Source of the DNA: JBCCRH01 sp039208045
GTDB lineage: Bacteria; Bacteroidota; Bacteroidia; Chitinophagales; Saprospiraceae
Direction of reading: 5' to 3'
Assembly: GCA_039208045.1 (NCBI GenBank)
Contig: JBCCRH010000220.1
Span: 1 to 9,974, forward strand
DNA length: 9,974 nt
Shown: positions 1-6,758 of the stretch, piece after piece
Layout: each line of letters starts with the position of its first letter
Numbering within the stretch: the first letter of the stretch is position 1
The notes under the pieces: model-generated
The model's input: only the letters and a program-made list of their open reading frames with translations
What the model was told of the DNA's origin: nothing
Database searches by the model: none
Position numbers and translations under genes: made by a program

Positions 1-635
1 ATTTAAAAGCTATTTTCAAAATCGTTGAAAAGACTGGTAAGCCCGCCAGCACTAATGCCATTTCTAAAGAAATGCAAACCAGCGCAGCCTCTGTTACCGA
101 CATGCTCAAACGCTTATCCGATAAAGAATATATTCATTACCAGCCCTATCGTGGAGTAAAGCTTACAGACGCTGGGGTGCGCATTTCTACGTTGCTGGTA
201 CGCAAGCATCGGCTGTGGGAGGTCTTCTTGGTAGAAAAGCTGCACTTCTCCTGGGATGAAGTACACGAAATCGCAGAGCAGCTAGAGCACATCAAATCTC
301 CTCAGCTTGTAGAACGACTAGACTCCTTTTTGGGGCAGCCAAAATTTGATCCGCATGGTGACCCCATTCCTGATGCAGAAGGTAATTTTACACAGCGCAA
401 GCAGGTGTTGCTATCCGAAATGGAACTTGGTGCCAAGGGTACCGTCGTTGGGGTGCAAGAGCACTCGCCCGCTTTTTTGCAGTACCTCGATCAGCTGCAA
501 ATGGGCTTGGGAGCAGAGGTAGAGCTACTGGAACGCTTTGAGTTTGATGAGTCTATTCAAATTCGCTTGAACACTACCAAAGAAGTAATGCTTTCGCATA
601 AGGTAAGCCAAAATGTGTTTATTCAACTTAGCTAA
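1..635 (+). CDS. DtxR/MntR-family metal-dependent transcriptional repressor (5' end outside window)
   Basis: The reading frame is open from the left edge (first full codon at 3) to the TAA at 633-635, giving 210 residues. The usual family length is about 215-220, so only about ten N-terminal residues should be missing; the ATG at 72 is internal. Domains in order: an N-terminal winged helix with recognition helix (SAASVTDMLKRL, codons from 81) and wing (YRGVKLTDAG); a dimerisation and metal-binding domain with His at 207-209 (KHRLWE) and Glu, Glu, His at 276-278, 285-287 and 288-290 (AEQLEH); the family signature DPHGDPIP; and a C-terminal FeoA/SH3-like domain (from VLLSEMELG). The family binds DNA when loaded with Fe(II) or Mn(II) and represses metal-uptake genes. 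Glu stands where DtxR has Cys102, as in MntR, which hints at manganese, but this is inference. The target genes are not visible. It converges on the TPR gene with 5 bp between stop codons. Confidence 0.93.
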   Translation, partial: LKAIFKIVEKTGKPASTNAISKEMQTSAASVTDMLKRLSDKEYIHYQPYRGVKLTDAGVRISTLLVRKHRLWEVFLVEKLHFSWDEVHEIAEQLEHIKSPQLVERLDSFLGQPKFDPHGDPIPDAEGNFTQRKQVLLSEMELGAKGTVVGVQEHSPAFLQYLDQLQMGLGAEVELLERFEFDESIQIRLNTTKEVMLSHKVSQNVFIQLS

Positions 636-640
636 GCCAT

Positions 641-2116
641 CTATTCCAAGCGAGCCAGTCCCGACTTCGCCTTTTGGTGTAAACCTGTGCGATACTCATC
701 CGGCTTGATGCGCAGGCAATCTTGGAAAGCCGCTTTTGCCAATGCAACGTTTCCTTGCTCCTCGTAGATTAAGCCCATCTGTAGTGCTGCATTGCAGGCA
801 AAGAAATAAGGGGCTTTTCTACCTCTTGTAATGGTCGATCGGTAGGCACTGATGGCGTCTTCATAGCGCTGAAGGCCATGTAAAACTCTGCCCATTCGAT
901 AGGTATATTCTAGTTGATTAGGCGATCGCTTCAGGTCACTTTTCTGAACCTCCTCAAGTGCAGTAAGTGCTCGTTGATAATAACCGCCATCAAATAACAA
1001 GCGGGCTTTTATTAATCCTGCTATGGGAACTGTTCCAGCTTGTGCTTCCAAGTAAGCATTTTTATCCTCACCCGATTCAGTATCGCCATGGTCAAGGCAA
1101 GCTTTCATATATCTTCGATAGCCTTCTCTATCGCCAGCAATCAGCTTGTGCCATGCCAGTTTTTGGTAGGTTTCTTTGATGAAATTTCGGCCTCGAAATT
1201 TTTTTAAAAATGCCGTGAAATACTGATCTGCATCCTCATCCATTCGGCGAAGTTTTGCCATGCCCAGCATGAATTCGAGGTAAGGGAATGCTACGTACTG
1301 CCTTGTTTTGGGGGCCTGTTGCAAAATGCGAATTGCCTCATCATTCTTGCCAGTCCGCATCGCAATATTAGCCATGATGAAAGCGTGGAGCGGGTTAGTC
1401 GTAGGGCTTAGCCTTCCTTTTTTTACTGCTTGCCAGGCCCCTTTGTAATCGTGCTTGAGGTGCAAAAGGAAGTAGGCGTGGAGGACATGGGTTTCTGTTT
1501 CGAAGATAAAATCGTTGGTAGCGGCATAGTCTAGCACTTGCTGTATTTCGGCCTGCCCTTGTTCGATCGTGCCACTTAGGCCCAGCAGCCGCGCGCCCCA
1601 TTTATAGTTGTCTGGTATAGTACCCACCATCGCATGCAAAATGCCTAAGTCTTTTAGGTTGGGCATAAAGTCAGGAAACTGCTCTTGGTTGCGCTGAAGT
1701 AGTTTATAGGCTTTACTCACATCGTTAAACGCACTGAGATAATCCTCAAATTTTAGCTGCACTAAGGCCCATTGTAAGCGGATATCTGCTTGCGCATAAA
1801 GATAGTAAGGCGAGCTTGGATCACCTTCTTTGATACGTGCTAAGCGCTTCTTTTTATGCTTGCGCAATCGGTCGTAAACGGCTTTGTCCTCAGAAATATA
1901 AATCGTGAAAAAATCGATATAGTTTTCGATATGGATTAAGACTAGGTTGTCGGGATCTTTCAGCTTTTGGTGAGCCAGTAGCGCGTATGCCTCATTGAAG
2001 CGAAGGCTTAGCACTTTTTGGTAGACATCGCGAGCAGAGGAGTCAAACTCAAAGTGTTTGCTGTATGCACTGCTGCTGAGTAAAAGCAAGGTGATAAGAT
2101 AGAATAAACGGCTCAT
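641..2116 (-). CDS. Exported tetratricopeptide-repeat protein of unknown function
   Basis: This is a 491-residue protein with an N-terminal signal peptide: MSR, a hydrophobic run of about residues 4-14, and a likely cut near SAYS/K at 19-20. It should therefore work in the periplasm or outside the cell. The rest is alpha-helical repeat. The clearest TPR units are at about 400-432 (YRMGRVLHGLQRYEDAISAY) and 440-476 (GLIYEEQGNVALAKAAFQDC), with weaker ones before them. Residues 165-190 hold a GTIPDNYKWGARLLGLSG motif that recalls the Iml2/TPR39 (DUF3808) group; this is only a resemblance by eye. No enzymatic motif is seen, so a scaffold or protein-binding role is the family-level guess. The start is the ATG at 2116, just upstream of the signal peptide. 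It lies 75 bp downstream of the zinc-ribbon gene, beyond a hairpin terminator, so it is probably transcribed separately. No clear -7 box was found for it. Confidence 0.85.
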   Translation of the reverse strand: MSRLFYLITLLLLSSSAYSKHFEFDSSARDVYQKVLSLRFNEAYALLAHQKLKDPDNLVLIHIENYIDFFTIYISEDKAVYDRLRKHKKKRLARIKEGDPSSPYYLYAQADIRLQWALVQLKFEDYLSAFNDVSKAYKLLQRNQEQFPDFMPNLKDLGILHAMVGTIPDNYKWGARLLGLSGTIEQGQAEIQQVLDYAATNDFIFETETHVLHAYFLLHLKHDYKGAWQAVKKGRLSPTTNPLHAFIMANIAMRTGKNDEAIRILQQAPKTRQYVAFPYLEFMLGMAKLRRMDEDADQYFTAFLKKFRGRNFIKETYQKLAWHKLIAGDREGYRRYMKACLDHGDTESGEDKNAYLEAQAGTVPIAGLIKARLLFDGGYYQRALTALEEVQKSDLKRSPNQLEYTYRMGRVLHGLQRYEDAISAYRSTITRGRKAPYFFACNAALQMGLIYEEQGNVALAKAAFQDCLRIKPDEYRTGLHQKAKSGLARLE

Positions 2117-2129
2117 CGGGTTTAAATTA

Positions 2130-2169
2130 AAAAGCCTTAAGGGAACACGAAGTAATCCTTAAGGCTTTT
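2130..2169 (-). terminator. Rho-independent terminator after the zinc-ribbon gene
   Basis: A perfect 13-bp inverted repeat (AAAAGCCTTAAGG at 2130-2142 and CCTTAAGGCTTTT at 2157-2169) flanks a 14-nt loop. Read on the minus strand it lies 22 nt after the zinc-ribbon stop codon, and the stem runs into TTTTTAATTT, so a U-rich tail follows. It would end the operon that begins at panC. The TPR start codon (2116) is only 13 nt past the stem, so any promoter for that gene must overlap or precede the hairpin, unless it depends on read-through. Confidence 0.8.
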
Positions 2170-2191
2170 GATGCGGTATCGTTAGCTTTGC

Positions 2192-2947
2192 CTAAGCTTT
2201 CGCTTCTTCTGGCTTATCGCTCAAAATATAATCGTCTACTAAAATACGGGCACAATGCTCACAAGAGATGATCTTTTTGCGCTGACCAATTTCCAGCTGT
2301 AACTGAGGTGGGATTTTGTTGAAGCACCCACTGCACGAATTACGGGCCACTGTAACTACTGCCAAACCATTGCGGTAATTCGTACGAATACGGTCGTAGG
2401 CCACCAATAGCCGGTCTTCAATTTTCTTACGCGCTTTATCTGATTTCTTGCGTAGCTTTTCCTCGTCTTTCTCTGTCTTGGCAATAATCTCTTTCAGCTC
2501 TACCTTCTTACGCTCCAAGTCCACTACTTTACTCTCCCGACGATCTTTGGTAGCTTTATAGGTATCTGACTTCTTTTCAATTTCTACTCGCGCTTCACGG
2601 ATTTTCTTCTCAGAAAGTTGAATTTCCAGGCTTTGCAATTCCAACTCTTTCGTTAACGCTTCGTACTCCCGGTTATTTTTTACATTATCCAGCTGCGACT
2701 TGTAGCGCTCGATGAGCGACTCTGATTCTTTAATGTTGGCCTGATGGTTGCTCACCTCTTTTTCTAAGTCACTAATCTTGCTATCAAGGCGCTCCACTCT
2801 CGTATTAAGACCTGCCACTTCGTCTTCTAAGTCACTCACCTCTATCGGCAGTTCGCCTTTAAGTACTTCAATCTGATCGACTTCAGAATCGATTTGCTGA
2901 AGCTCGTATAATGCCCTTAATTTTTCTTCTACTGTTGCTTCTGCCAT
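2192..2947 (-). CDS. Coiled-coil protein with C-terminal C4 zinc ribbon (CdsZ/HP0958 type, zf-RING_7 family)
   Basis: This is a 251-residue protein. Residues about 20-180 are a long charged coiled coil, rich in Lys and Glu with heptad-like Leu/Ile, probably folded as a helical hairpin as in Helicobacter HP0958. The C-terminal zinc ribbon has CSGC at 205-208 and CEHC at 229-232, giving the four Cys ligands. The RNYRNGLAVVTVARNSCSGC and IPPQLQLEI stretches are typical of the family. Known members act as chaperone-like or RNA/protein-binding factors (HP0958 with RpoN and flagellin mRNA, CdsZ in Chlamydia), but the role in Bacteroidota is not established. It is the last gene of the operon, 19 bp after the nif3-like gene, and is followed by a hairpin terminator. 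The same pairing with a Nif3 gene is known in mycobacteria (Rv2229c/Rv2230c), which suggests linked functions. The start is the ATG at 2947. Confidence 0.9.
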   Translation of the reverse strand: MAEATVEEKLRALYELQQIDSEVDQIEVLKGELPIEVSDLEDEVAGLNTRVERLDSKISDLEKEVSNHQANIKESESLIERYKSQLDNVKNNREYEALTKELELQSLEIQLSEKKIREARVEIEKKSDTYKATKDRRESKVVDLERKKVELKEIIAKTEKDEEKLRKKSDKARKKIEDRLLVAYDRIRTNYRNGLAVVTVARNSCSGCFNKIPPQLQLEIGQRKKIISCEHCARILVDDYILSDKPEEAKA

Positions 2948-2966
2948 GTAGTTCTTTAAGATTGTT

Positions 2967-3779
2967 TTAAAAATAACGAACTGGATTGGTATCTAGGTTC
3001 GTACAATAAAGCGCAAAATTACTAAATTTTTGCGATATAATCTCATGTAATAATTCAATGGTATATTGCTCACTTTCGTAATGCCCAATATCCGCAATGA
3101 CTAAGTGCCCATCTGCATCAAAAAATTCATGGTATTTATAGTCAGAGGTGATGAAAATATCAGCACCTTGCCTAATAGCTTGCTTTAGCAAAAAGCCTCC
3201 AGCACCTCCACAAACGGCTACTTTTTCTACGGGTTTCCCCAATAGTTGGGTATGCTTGATACAACTGACTTGCATCTGATCTTTAATGAACTGAAGAAAA
3301 GCGCGCTCCGTCATTGGTGCCGCCAGTTTCCCGATCATACCTGATCCTACAGAGGACTCCGGTAAGCCCACAGATGCTGCTGTCGGTTTGGGGCTTAGAA
3401 TTTTGGTGTCTACCAATTGTAGCTTTTCCGCAATCTTGGCATTTACACCTTGGTAGTACACATTATCTAGGTTGGTATGAATGGCGTAGATCGCAATGTC
3501 GTGCTTAATGGCTTTAAGTACCGTGCGTTCCACGTAGTTTTTGCCATTCAGGCGCTTGAGCCCTTGAAAAATGATGGGGTGGTGCGCAATAATTAGGTTG
3601 CAATTCAATGCAATCGCTTCTTCCACAATCGCTTCTATCGAATCCAGGCAAAGGAGTACTCCTTTGATTGGGGTATTTTCATTACCTACAATTAGCCCTG
3701 CATTATCGTAGCTTTCCTGCAAAGCAGAAGGGGCAATCGTTTCTAAATAATCGGTCAGGGTCTTGATTGTTATTGCCAT
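2967..3779 (-). CDS. Nif3-like dinuclear metal centre protein (YbgI/YqfO family), short form
   Basis: This is a 270-residue cytosolic protein. Family marks are the N-terminal SYDNAGLIVG (23-32), IIAHHPIIF with metal ligands His66 and His67, HTNLDNV with Asp105, GGAGG at 191-195, TSDYKYHEF (211-219), and GHYESE with His233 and Glu237. These match the five ligands of the two-metal site in E. coli YbgI. Many Bacteroidota and Firmicutes members are about 365-370 residues because a PII-like domain is inserted in the middle. Here ILSPK (about 127-131) is joined to GSGMIGKL (about 145-152) by a short linker, so that domain is absent and the length is close to YbgI (about 247). The biochemical function is unsettled; the 'GTP cyclohydrolase I type 2' label in databases is weakly supported. 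It starts 2 nt after the rfaE2 stop and is followed after 19 bp by the zinc-ribbon gene, so all three are surely co-transcribed. Confidence 0.93.
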   Translation of the reverse strand: MAITIKTLTDYLETIAPSALQESYDNAGLIVGNENTPIKGVLLCLDSIEAIVEEAIALNCNLIIAHHPIIFQGLKRLNGKNYVERTVLKAIKHDIAIYAIHTNLDNVYYQGVNAKIAEKLQLVDTKILSPKPTAASVGLPESSVGSGMIGKLAAPMTERAFLQFIKDQMQVSCIKHTQLLGKPVEKVAVCGGAGGFLLKQAIRQGADIFITSDYKYHEFFDADGHLVIADIGHYESEQYTIELLHEIISQKFSNFALYCTNLDTNPVRYF

Positions 3780-3781
3780 AG

Positions 3782-4288
3782 TTATGCGGGTCTATTCCGG
3801 ATTTTTTGTTCGATTGAAGTAGTAGAATATCCTTCGATAAATGCTAGTGTAGCTACTTGTCCTCCATTATGCACGACAGTGTGATAACCTACGATATCTT
3901 CTGGCTTATAATCTCCTCCCTTCACTAACACATCGGGCAATACGGCTTCAATCAATCGCGCCGGGGTATCTTCTTCGAAAATGATTACTGCATCGACAAA
4001 GTCGAGGCTAGCCAACATCATTTGCCGTGTTTTCAGGTCGTGGATCGGGCGGTGCTGCCCTTTTAGTTGCTTCACCGAAGCATCAGAGTTGAGGCCGATA
4101 ACGAGTCGGTCACCTAAGTCACTCGCTTCCGCTAAATAGTGCAAATGGCCGTAGTGCAAAATGTCAAAGCAGCCATTGGTAAACACTACCTTCTCCCCTC
4201 CCTGTTGCCAAGAAGCTACAGTAGAGCGAATGTCGCTCCAAGCAAGTAGTTTAGCGCTAAGCTGTTGCAGTTTCGTCGCTGACTCCAT
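3782..4288 (-). CDS. rfaE2: D-glycero-beta-D-manno-heptose 1-phosphate adenylyltransferase (stand-alone RfaE2/HldE C-domain)
   Basis: This is a 168-residue cytidylyltransferase-like nucleotidyltransferase. The nucleotide-binding start is VVFTNGCFDILHYGHLHYL, with the HxGH motif HYGH at 45-48. It is followed by GLNSDASVKQLKG (65-77), the R..ML.SL.FVD segment (88-99), VKGGDY (122-127) and the closing GYSTTSI (153-159). The enzyme joins AMP from ATP to heptose 1-phosphate, giving ADP-heptose for LPS or other heptose glycans in the cytoplasm. In E. coli this domain is fused to the kinase (HldE); here it stands alone, so a separate kinase must be encoded elsewhere. The ATG at 4288 lies inside the upstream gene, and the two overlap by 32 bp in different frames, which suggests translational coupling. 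A shorter start is unlikely because there is no other Met before the catalytic motif. The exact sugar substrate is inferred from the family. Confidence 0.92.
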   Translation of the reverse strand: MESATKLQQLSAKLLAWSDIRSTVASWQQGGEKVVFTNGCFDILHYGHLHYLAEASDLGDRLVIGLNSDASVKQLKGQHRPIHDLKTRQMMLASLDFVDAVIIFEEDTPARLIEAVLPDVLVKGGDYKPEDIVGYHTVVHNGGQVATLAFIEGYSTTSIEQKIRNRPA

Positions 4289-5324
4289 GGATAGGCTGAG
4301 GGTTATAATTTCGATTGATAATAGGCAACAGGATCAATGCAAGTATTCCAATGGATACATTGCAGCCTAATTGAATAGAAAAGAACGCAATATTTGCCCA
4401 CGAAAAACCATCGCTACCGCTCACGCCATACATGGTGAGCGCCGTTTGTGCTAAAAAGTGGTAGGTGCCCATTCCACCCGGCGAAGGTATCACGATGCCC
4501 CACGCGCCGAAGACAAACACTACTAGCCCCGCCAAGGGCGATAGGTGCGCAGTAGGTGCAAAGGCAAAAAAGCACAGATACGTCATCAGAAAATACATGA
4601 ACCAGATATTCACGCTGTGTAGGATGAATAAGGCAGGGTTCTCCAATTTGCTAATCGTTTGGATTCCTTGCCAAAATCCTTTGGCCAGCTCCAATATTTT
4701 TTGCCCAAAAGAGGTTGCCAAGATGGGTTTGCGTAAAGCAAAAAGTAAACCCAAGAAGAGCGCTCCAGCTATTCCCAAGATCACTAAGGAACCGAAGGAA
4801 ACATACGTTTGGGCGAAAGCCCACAGGGTATCAAACTCAATTAGGAAGGCCACACTAGTGAGAATAATAATGCTGAGTACATCCACCACTCGATCTACCA
4901 CAATCGTTCCCATCACCTTTTCGATGCGTATATTTTCATAACGTGCCAGCGTCCCCCCTCGTACAACTTCACCGATCCGTGGAAGTCCTAGATTAGCAAA
5001 ATAGCCTAGGCAGGTCGTTAAAAAAGCATTAATCAATTTGGGTTGGTAACCCAATGGCTTAATCAACATCTTCCACCGAATCGCTCGACTTACATTACTA
5101 ATGGTGAAAGCGGTTAAGACGGCTAATATCCACCAGTAGTTGGCTTGCCGGAAATCTTCGATAACCTTTTGCAAGAGGCTACAATCTTCAGCAGCAATGC
5201 CTTCTTGAGCGCAATACTCTTGGTAGGCTGCGTTTTGATTCGTATAAAGTAGGTATAAAATGCCAAGACCGACTCCCAAGAAAACCAGGAATTTTAGGGC
5301 GTTGACGAGATATTTTTGCCACAT
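4257..5324 (-). CDS. Flippase-like membrane protein (lysylphosphatidylglycerol synthase transmembrane-domain family)
   Basis: This is a 355-residue inner-membrane protein with about eight hydrophobic segments: near 11-28, 64-79, 99-113, 140-163, 176-197, 232-256, 262-281 and 308-335. Family hallmarks are GLPRIGEVVR at 113-122 and PSPGGMGTYH at 280-289, both typical of the MprF/AglD-type transmembrane domain. The aminoacyl-transfer domain of true MprF is missing, so it should not be called a lysyl-PG synthase; a role in moving or handling a lipid-linked substrate is the family-level inference. An unusual extension with two Cys (38 and 48) lies between the first two helices, probably outside the cytosol, and could form a disulfide. 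It begins 8 nt after the panD stop and overlaps rfaE2 by 32 bp, so it is embedded in the operon. Its substrate cannot be told from the sequence. Confidence 0.88.
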   Translation of the reverse strand: MWQKYLVNALKFLVFLGVGLGILYLLYTNQNAAYQEYCAQEGIAAEDCSLLQKVIEDFRQANYWWILAVLTAFTISNVSRAIRWKMLIKPLGYQPKLINAFLTTCLGYFANLGLPRIGEVVRGGTLARYENIRIEKVMGTIVVDRVVDVLSIIILTSVAFLIEFDTLWAFAQTYVSFGSLVILGIAGALFLGLLFALRKPILATSFGQKILELAKGFWQGIQTISKLENPALFILHSVNIWFMYFLMTYLCFFAFAPTAHLSPLAGLVVFVFGAWGIVIPSPGGMGTYHFLAQTALTMYGVSGSDGFSWANIAFFSIQLGCNVSIGILALILLPIINRNYNPQPIHGVSDETATA

Positions 5325-5332
5325 ATGCCGCT

Positions 5333-5698
5333 TTATGGATGATTGGGCGGCAAAGATAGCTTATTGTTTTCATCCACAAAAACTACGCTAGGCTCAAATG
5401 CTTTGGCTTCTTCTATACTCATCAATCCATAGGAAATTATGATGACAATGTCGCCCACTTGTACTCTTCGAGCTGCGGCACCATTTAGGCAGATGACGCC
5501 AGAGTCTCTTTCTCCTTTGATCACATATGTTTCGAGTCGTTCCCCATTGTTGTTATTAACAATCTGTACTTTTTCCCCCTCCATAATATTGGCTGCTTCC
5601 ATAAGCGCTTCGTCAATCGTAATGCTACCTACATAGTTGAGGTCTGCTTGCGTTACTTTGGCTCTATGTATTTTGGATTTGAATCTTTGAATCATCAT
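5333..5698 (-). CDS. panD: Aspartate 1-decarboxylase, pyruvoyl-dependent
   Basis: This 121-residue enzyme makes beta-alanine from L-aspartate for pantothenate and CoA synthesis in the cytosol. The proenzyme cuts itself between Gly24 and Ser25 (YVGSITID), and Ser25 becomes the pyruvoyl group. Counting from the first of two adjacent Met codons, the numbering matches E. coli PanD exactly: Lys9, His11, Tyr22, Gly24-Ser25, Arg54, Tyr58 and Asn72 (NGAAAR) are all present. This favours the ATG at 5698 over the one at 5695, although the two differ by only one residue. The gene follows panC after 121 bp on the same strand, the usual pairing of the two steps, and is followed after 8 bp by the flippase-like gene. 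No damage is seen, so it should be active. Confidence 0.97.
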   Translation of the reverse strand: MMIQRFKSKIHRAKVTQADLNYVGSITIDEALMEAANIMEGEKVQIVNNNNGERLETYVIKGERDSGVICLNGAAARRVQVGDIVIIISYGLMSIEEAKAFEPSVVFVDENNKLSLPPNHP

Positions 5699-5787
5699 AG
5701 TCGTACGTGATATATTATTTGGTCAAGTAAGGTTTGAAAGTTTTTTCATTTGAAAACAAAGAAAACTATCATTAAGACGAAATTAAA

Positions 5788-5814
5788 TTACGTAAGGGTG
5801 TTAAAAAGTGTTAA
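5788..5814. repeat. Small palindrome and direct repeat in the panC-panD gap
   Basis: TTACGTAA at 5788-5795 is a perfect 8-bp palindrome, and GTGTTAA occurs twice (5798-5804 and 5808-5814), 10 bp apart, about one helical turn. The rest of the 121-bp gap is AT-rich and holds no clear terminator or -7 box. The repeats could be a protein site, but in such AT-rich DNA they may be chance. Confidence 0.25.
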
Positions 5815-5819
5815 TAATT

Positions 5820-6659
5820 TTAGTCGAGTAGGACATTGTCGATTAGACGTACGCCATCGATCCATGCAGCTAAGCAGATAACTGCCTGTTGCTCTCGGTC
5901 TTGTATAGCTTGTAACGTTTTAGGGTGCGCAACTTCTAGGTATTCCAATTCAATGGGGTGAGCAGCTAATATTTCTTTCCCTGCCTGTACTGCCTCTTCA
6001 ATGGGGTGTGTGGCTAGGTGCTCCTTCACGGTTTTTAAGCATTGGTATAGCTGTGGAGCAATCGCACGGCCATTTGGCGAAAGCCTTACGTTACGAGAGC
6101 TAAGTGCCAGCCCATCGGTTTCTCTAAGTGTTGGACAAACGATTAGTTGGGTGGGAAGGGCTAGCGTATCAAGCATGTGCCCGATGATACAGGTTTGTTG
6201 ATAATCTTTTTGCCCCATAAAGAGCTTGTCGGCCTTGGTAAGATCGAGCAGGCGCTTAACGACTTGGGCTACCCCCTGAAAATGGCCGGGCCTGAACTTT
6301 CCTTCCATAACTTCGTCAAGTCCTTGAAAATTGATGGACACTTGTGTCTTGGTCTCGGGGGGATATACTTCTTCTACCGTAGGCATAAATAGAATATCGC
6401 AACCAACCTTTTCTAACTGCTCTATGTCTTTACCGGGAGTACGAGGGTAAGCCTCTAAATCGCTAGGTTCATTGAATTGGGTAGGATTGACAAAGATACT
6501 GCAGATGGTAATGTCACTATCTTGAATAGCAGTTTTCAACAAGGCGAGATGGCCTTTATGCAAGGCCCCCATAGTCGGCACAAAACCGATTTGCTGGTGA
6601 GACGTTTTTATTTGTTGGAGGTAAGCTTGTAAAGCGGCTGTTTTTTTGAAAAGAAGCAT
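5820..6659 (-). CDS. panC: Pantothenate synthetase (pantoate--beta-alanine ligase)
   Basis: This enzyme joins pantoate and beta-alanine with ATP, through a pantoyl-adenylate, to give pantothenate in the cytosol. With the ATG at 6659 it has 279 residues, the normal family length. Motifs are PTMGALHKGH at 28-37 (HIGH-type ATP site), FVNPTQF at 56-62, RPGHFQGV at 123-130, GQKDYQQ at 149-155 and ETDGLALSSRN at 180-190 (KMSKS-like region). A longer frame opens at a TTG at 6692, but that codon sits inside the likely -7 promoter box and adds 11 residues with no family match, so the ATG is preferred. It is the first gene of the minus-strand operon and uses the beta-alanine made by the next gene, panD. 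It is transcribed divergently from the GT5-like gene at 6829. Confidence 0.96.
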   Translation of the reverse strand: MLLFKKTAALQAYLQQIKTSHQQIGFVPTMGALHKGHLALLKTAIQDSDITICSIFVNPTQFNEPSDLEAYPRTPGKDIEQLEKVGCDILFMPTVEEVYPPETKTQVSINFQGLDEVMEGKFRPGHFQGVAQVVKRLLDLTKADKLFMGQKDYQQTCIIGHMLDTLALPTQLIVCPTLRETDGLALSSRNVRLSPNGRAIAPQLYQCLKTVKEHLATHPIEEAVQAGKEILAAHPIELEYLEVAHPKTLQAIQDREQQAVICLAAWIDGVRLIDNVLLD

Positions 6660-6689
6660 GTCGATCGTAGTGTTTTTGTGCGACAAGCG

Positions 6690-6697
6690 CAAATATA
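6690..6697 (-). promoter_or_regulatory. Likely Bacteroidota -7 box for panC and its operon
   Basis: The minus strand reads TATATTTG, a full match to the Bacteroidota -7 consensus TAnnTTTG. Transcription would begin near 6683, giving a leader of about 24 nt before the panC ATG at 6659. A convincing -33 TTTG is not seen at the expected distance, so the call rests on the -7 box and its position. Confidence 0.6.
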
Positions 6698-6758
6698 GCC
6701 GTTTTTGTTAACAGACTATTAAGTTACAGCTAATTACATGAAAGTCTTCGATTTTTGC

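Noticed and set aside
922..929. GCGATCGC octamer (HIP1-like)
   Set aside because: I noticed only this copy, inside a coding region; no repeat pattern was seen.
4465..4941. A 158-codon open frame on the plus strand
   Set aside because: It lies wholly antisense to the flippase-like gene, its product is rich in Lys, Ser and Thr with no family motif, and the opposite strand encodes a clear membrane protein.
4257..5324. Naming the membrane protein as MprF lysyl-PG synthase
   Set aside because: The C-terminal aminoacyltransferase domain that carries the synthase activity is absent at 355 residues.
5699..5819. A separate promoter for panD
   Set aside because: No TAnnTTTG on the minus strand; the nearest candidate, TACTTGAC, breaks the consensus at the key T/G positions.
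6690..6692. TTG as the panC start codon
   Set aside because: It falls within the likely -7 box and the extra 11 residues match nothing in the family.
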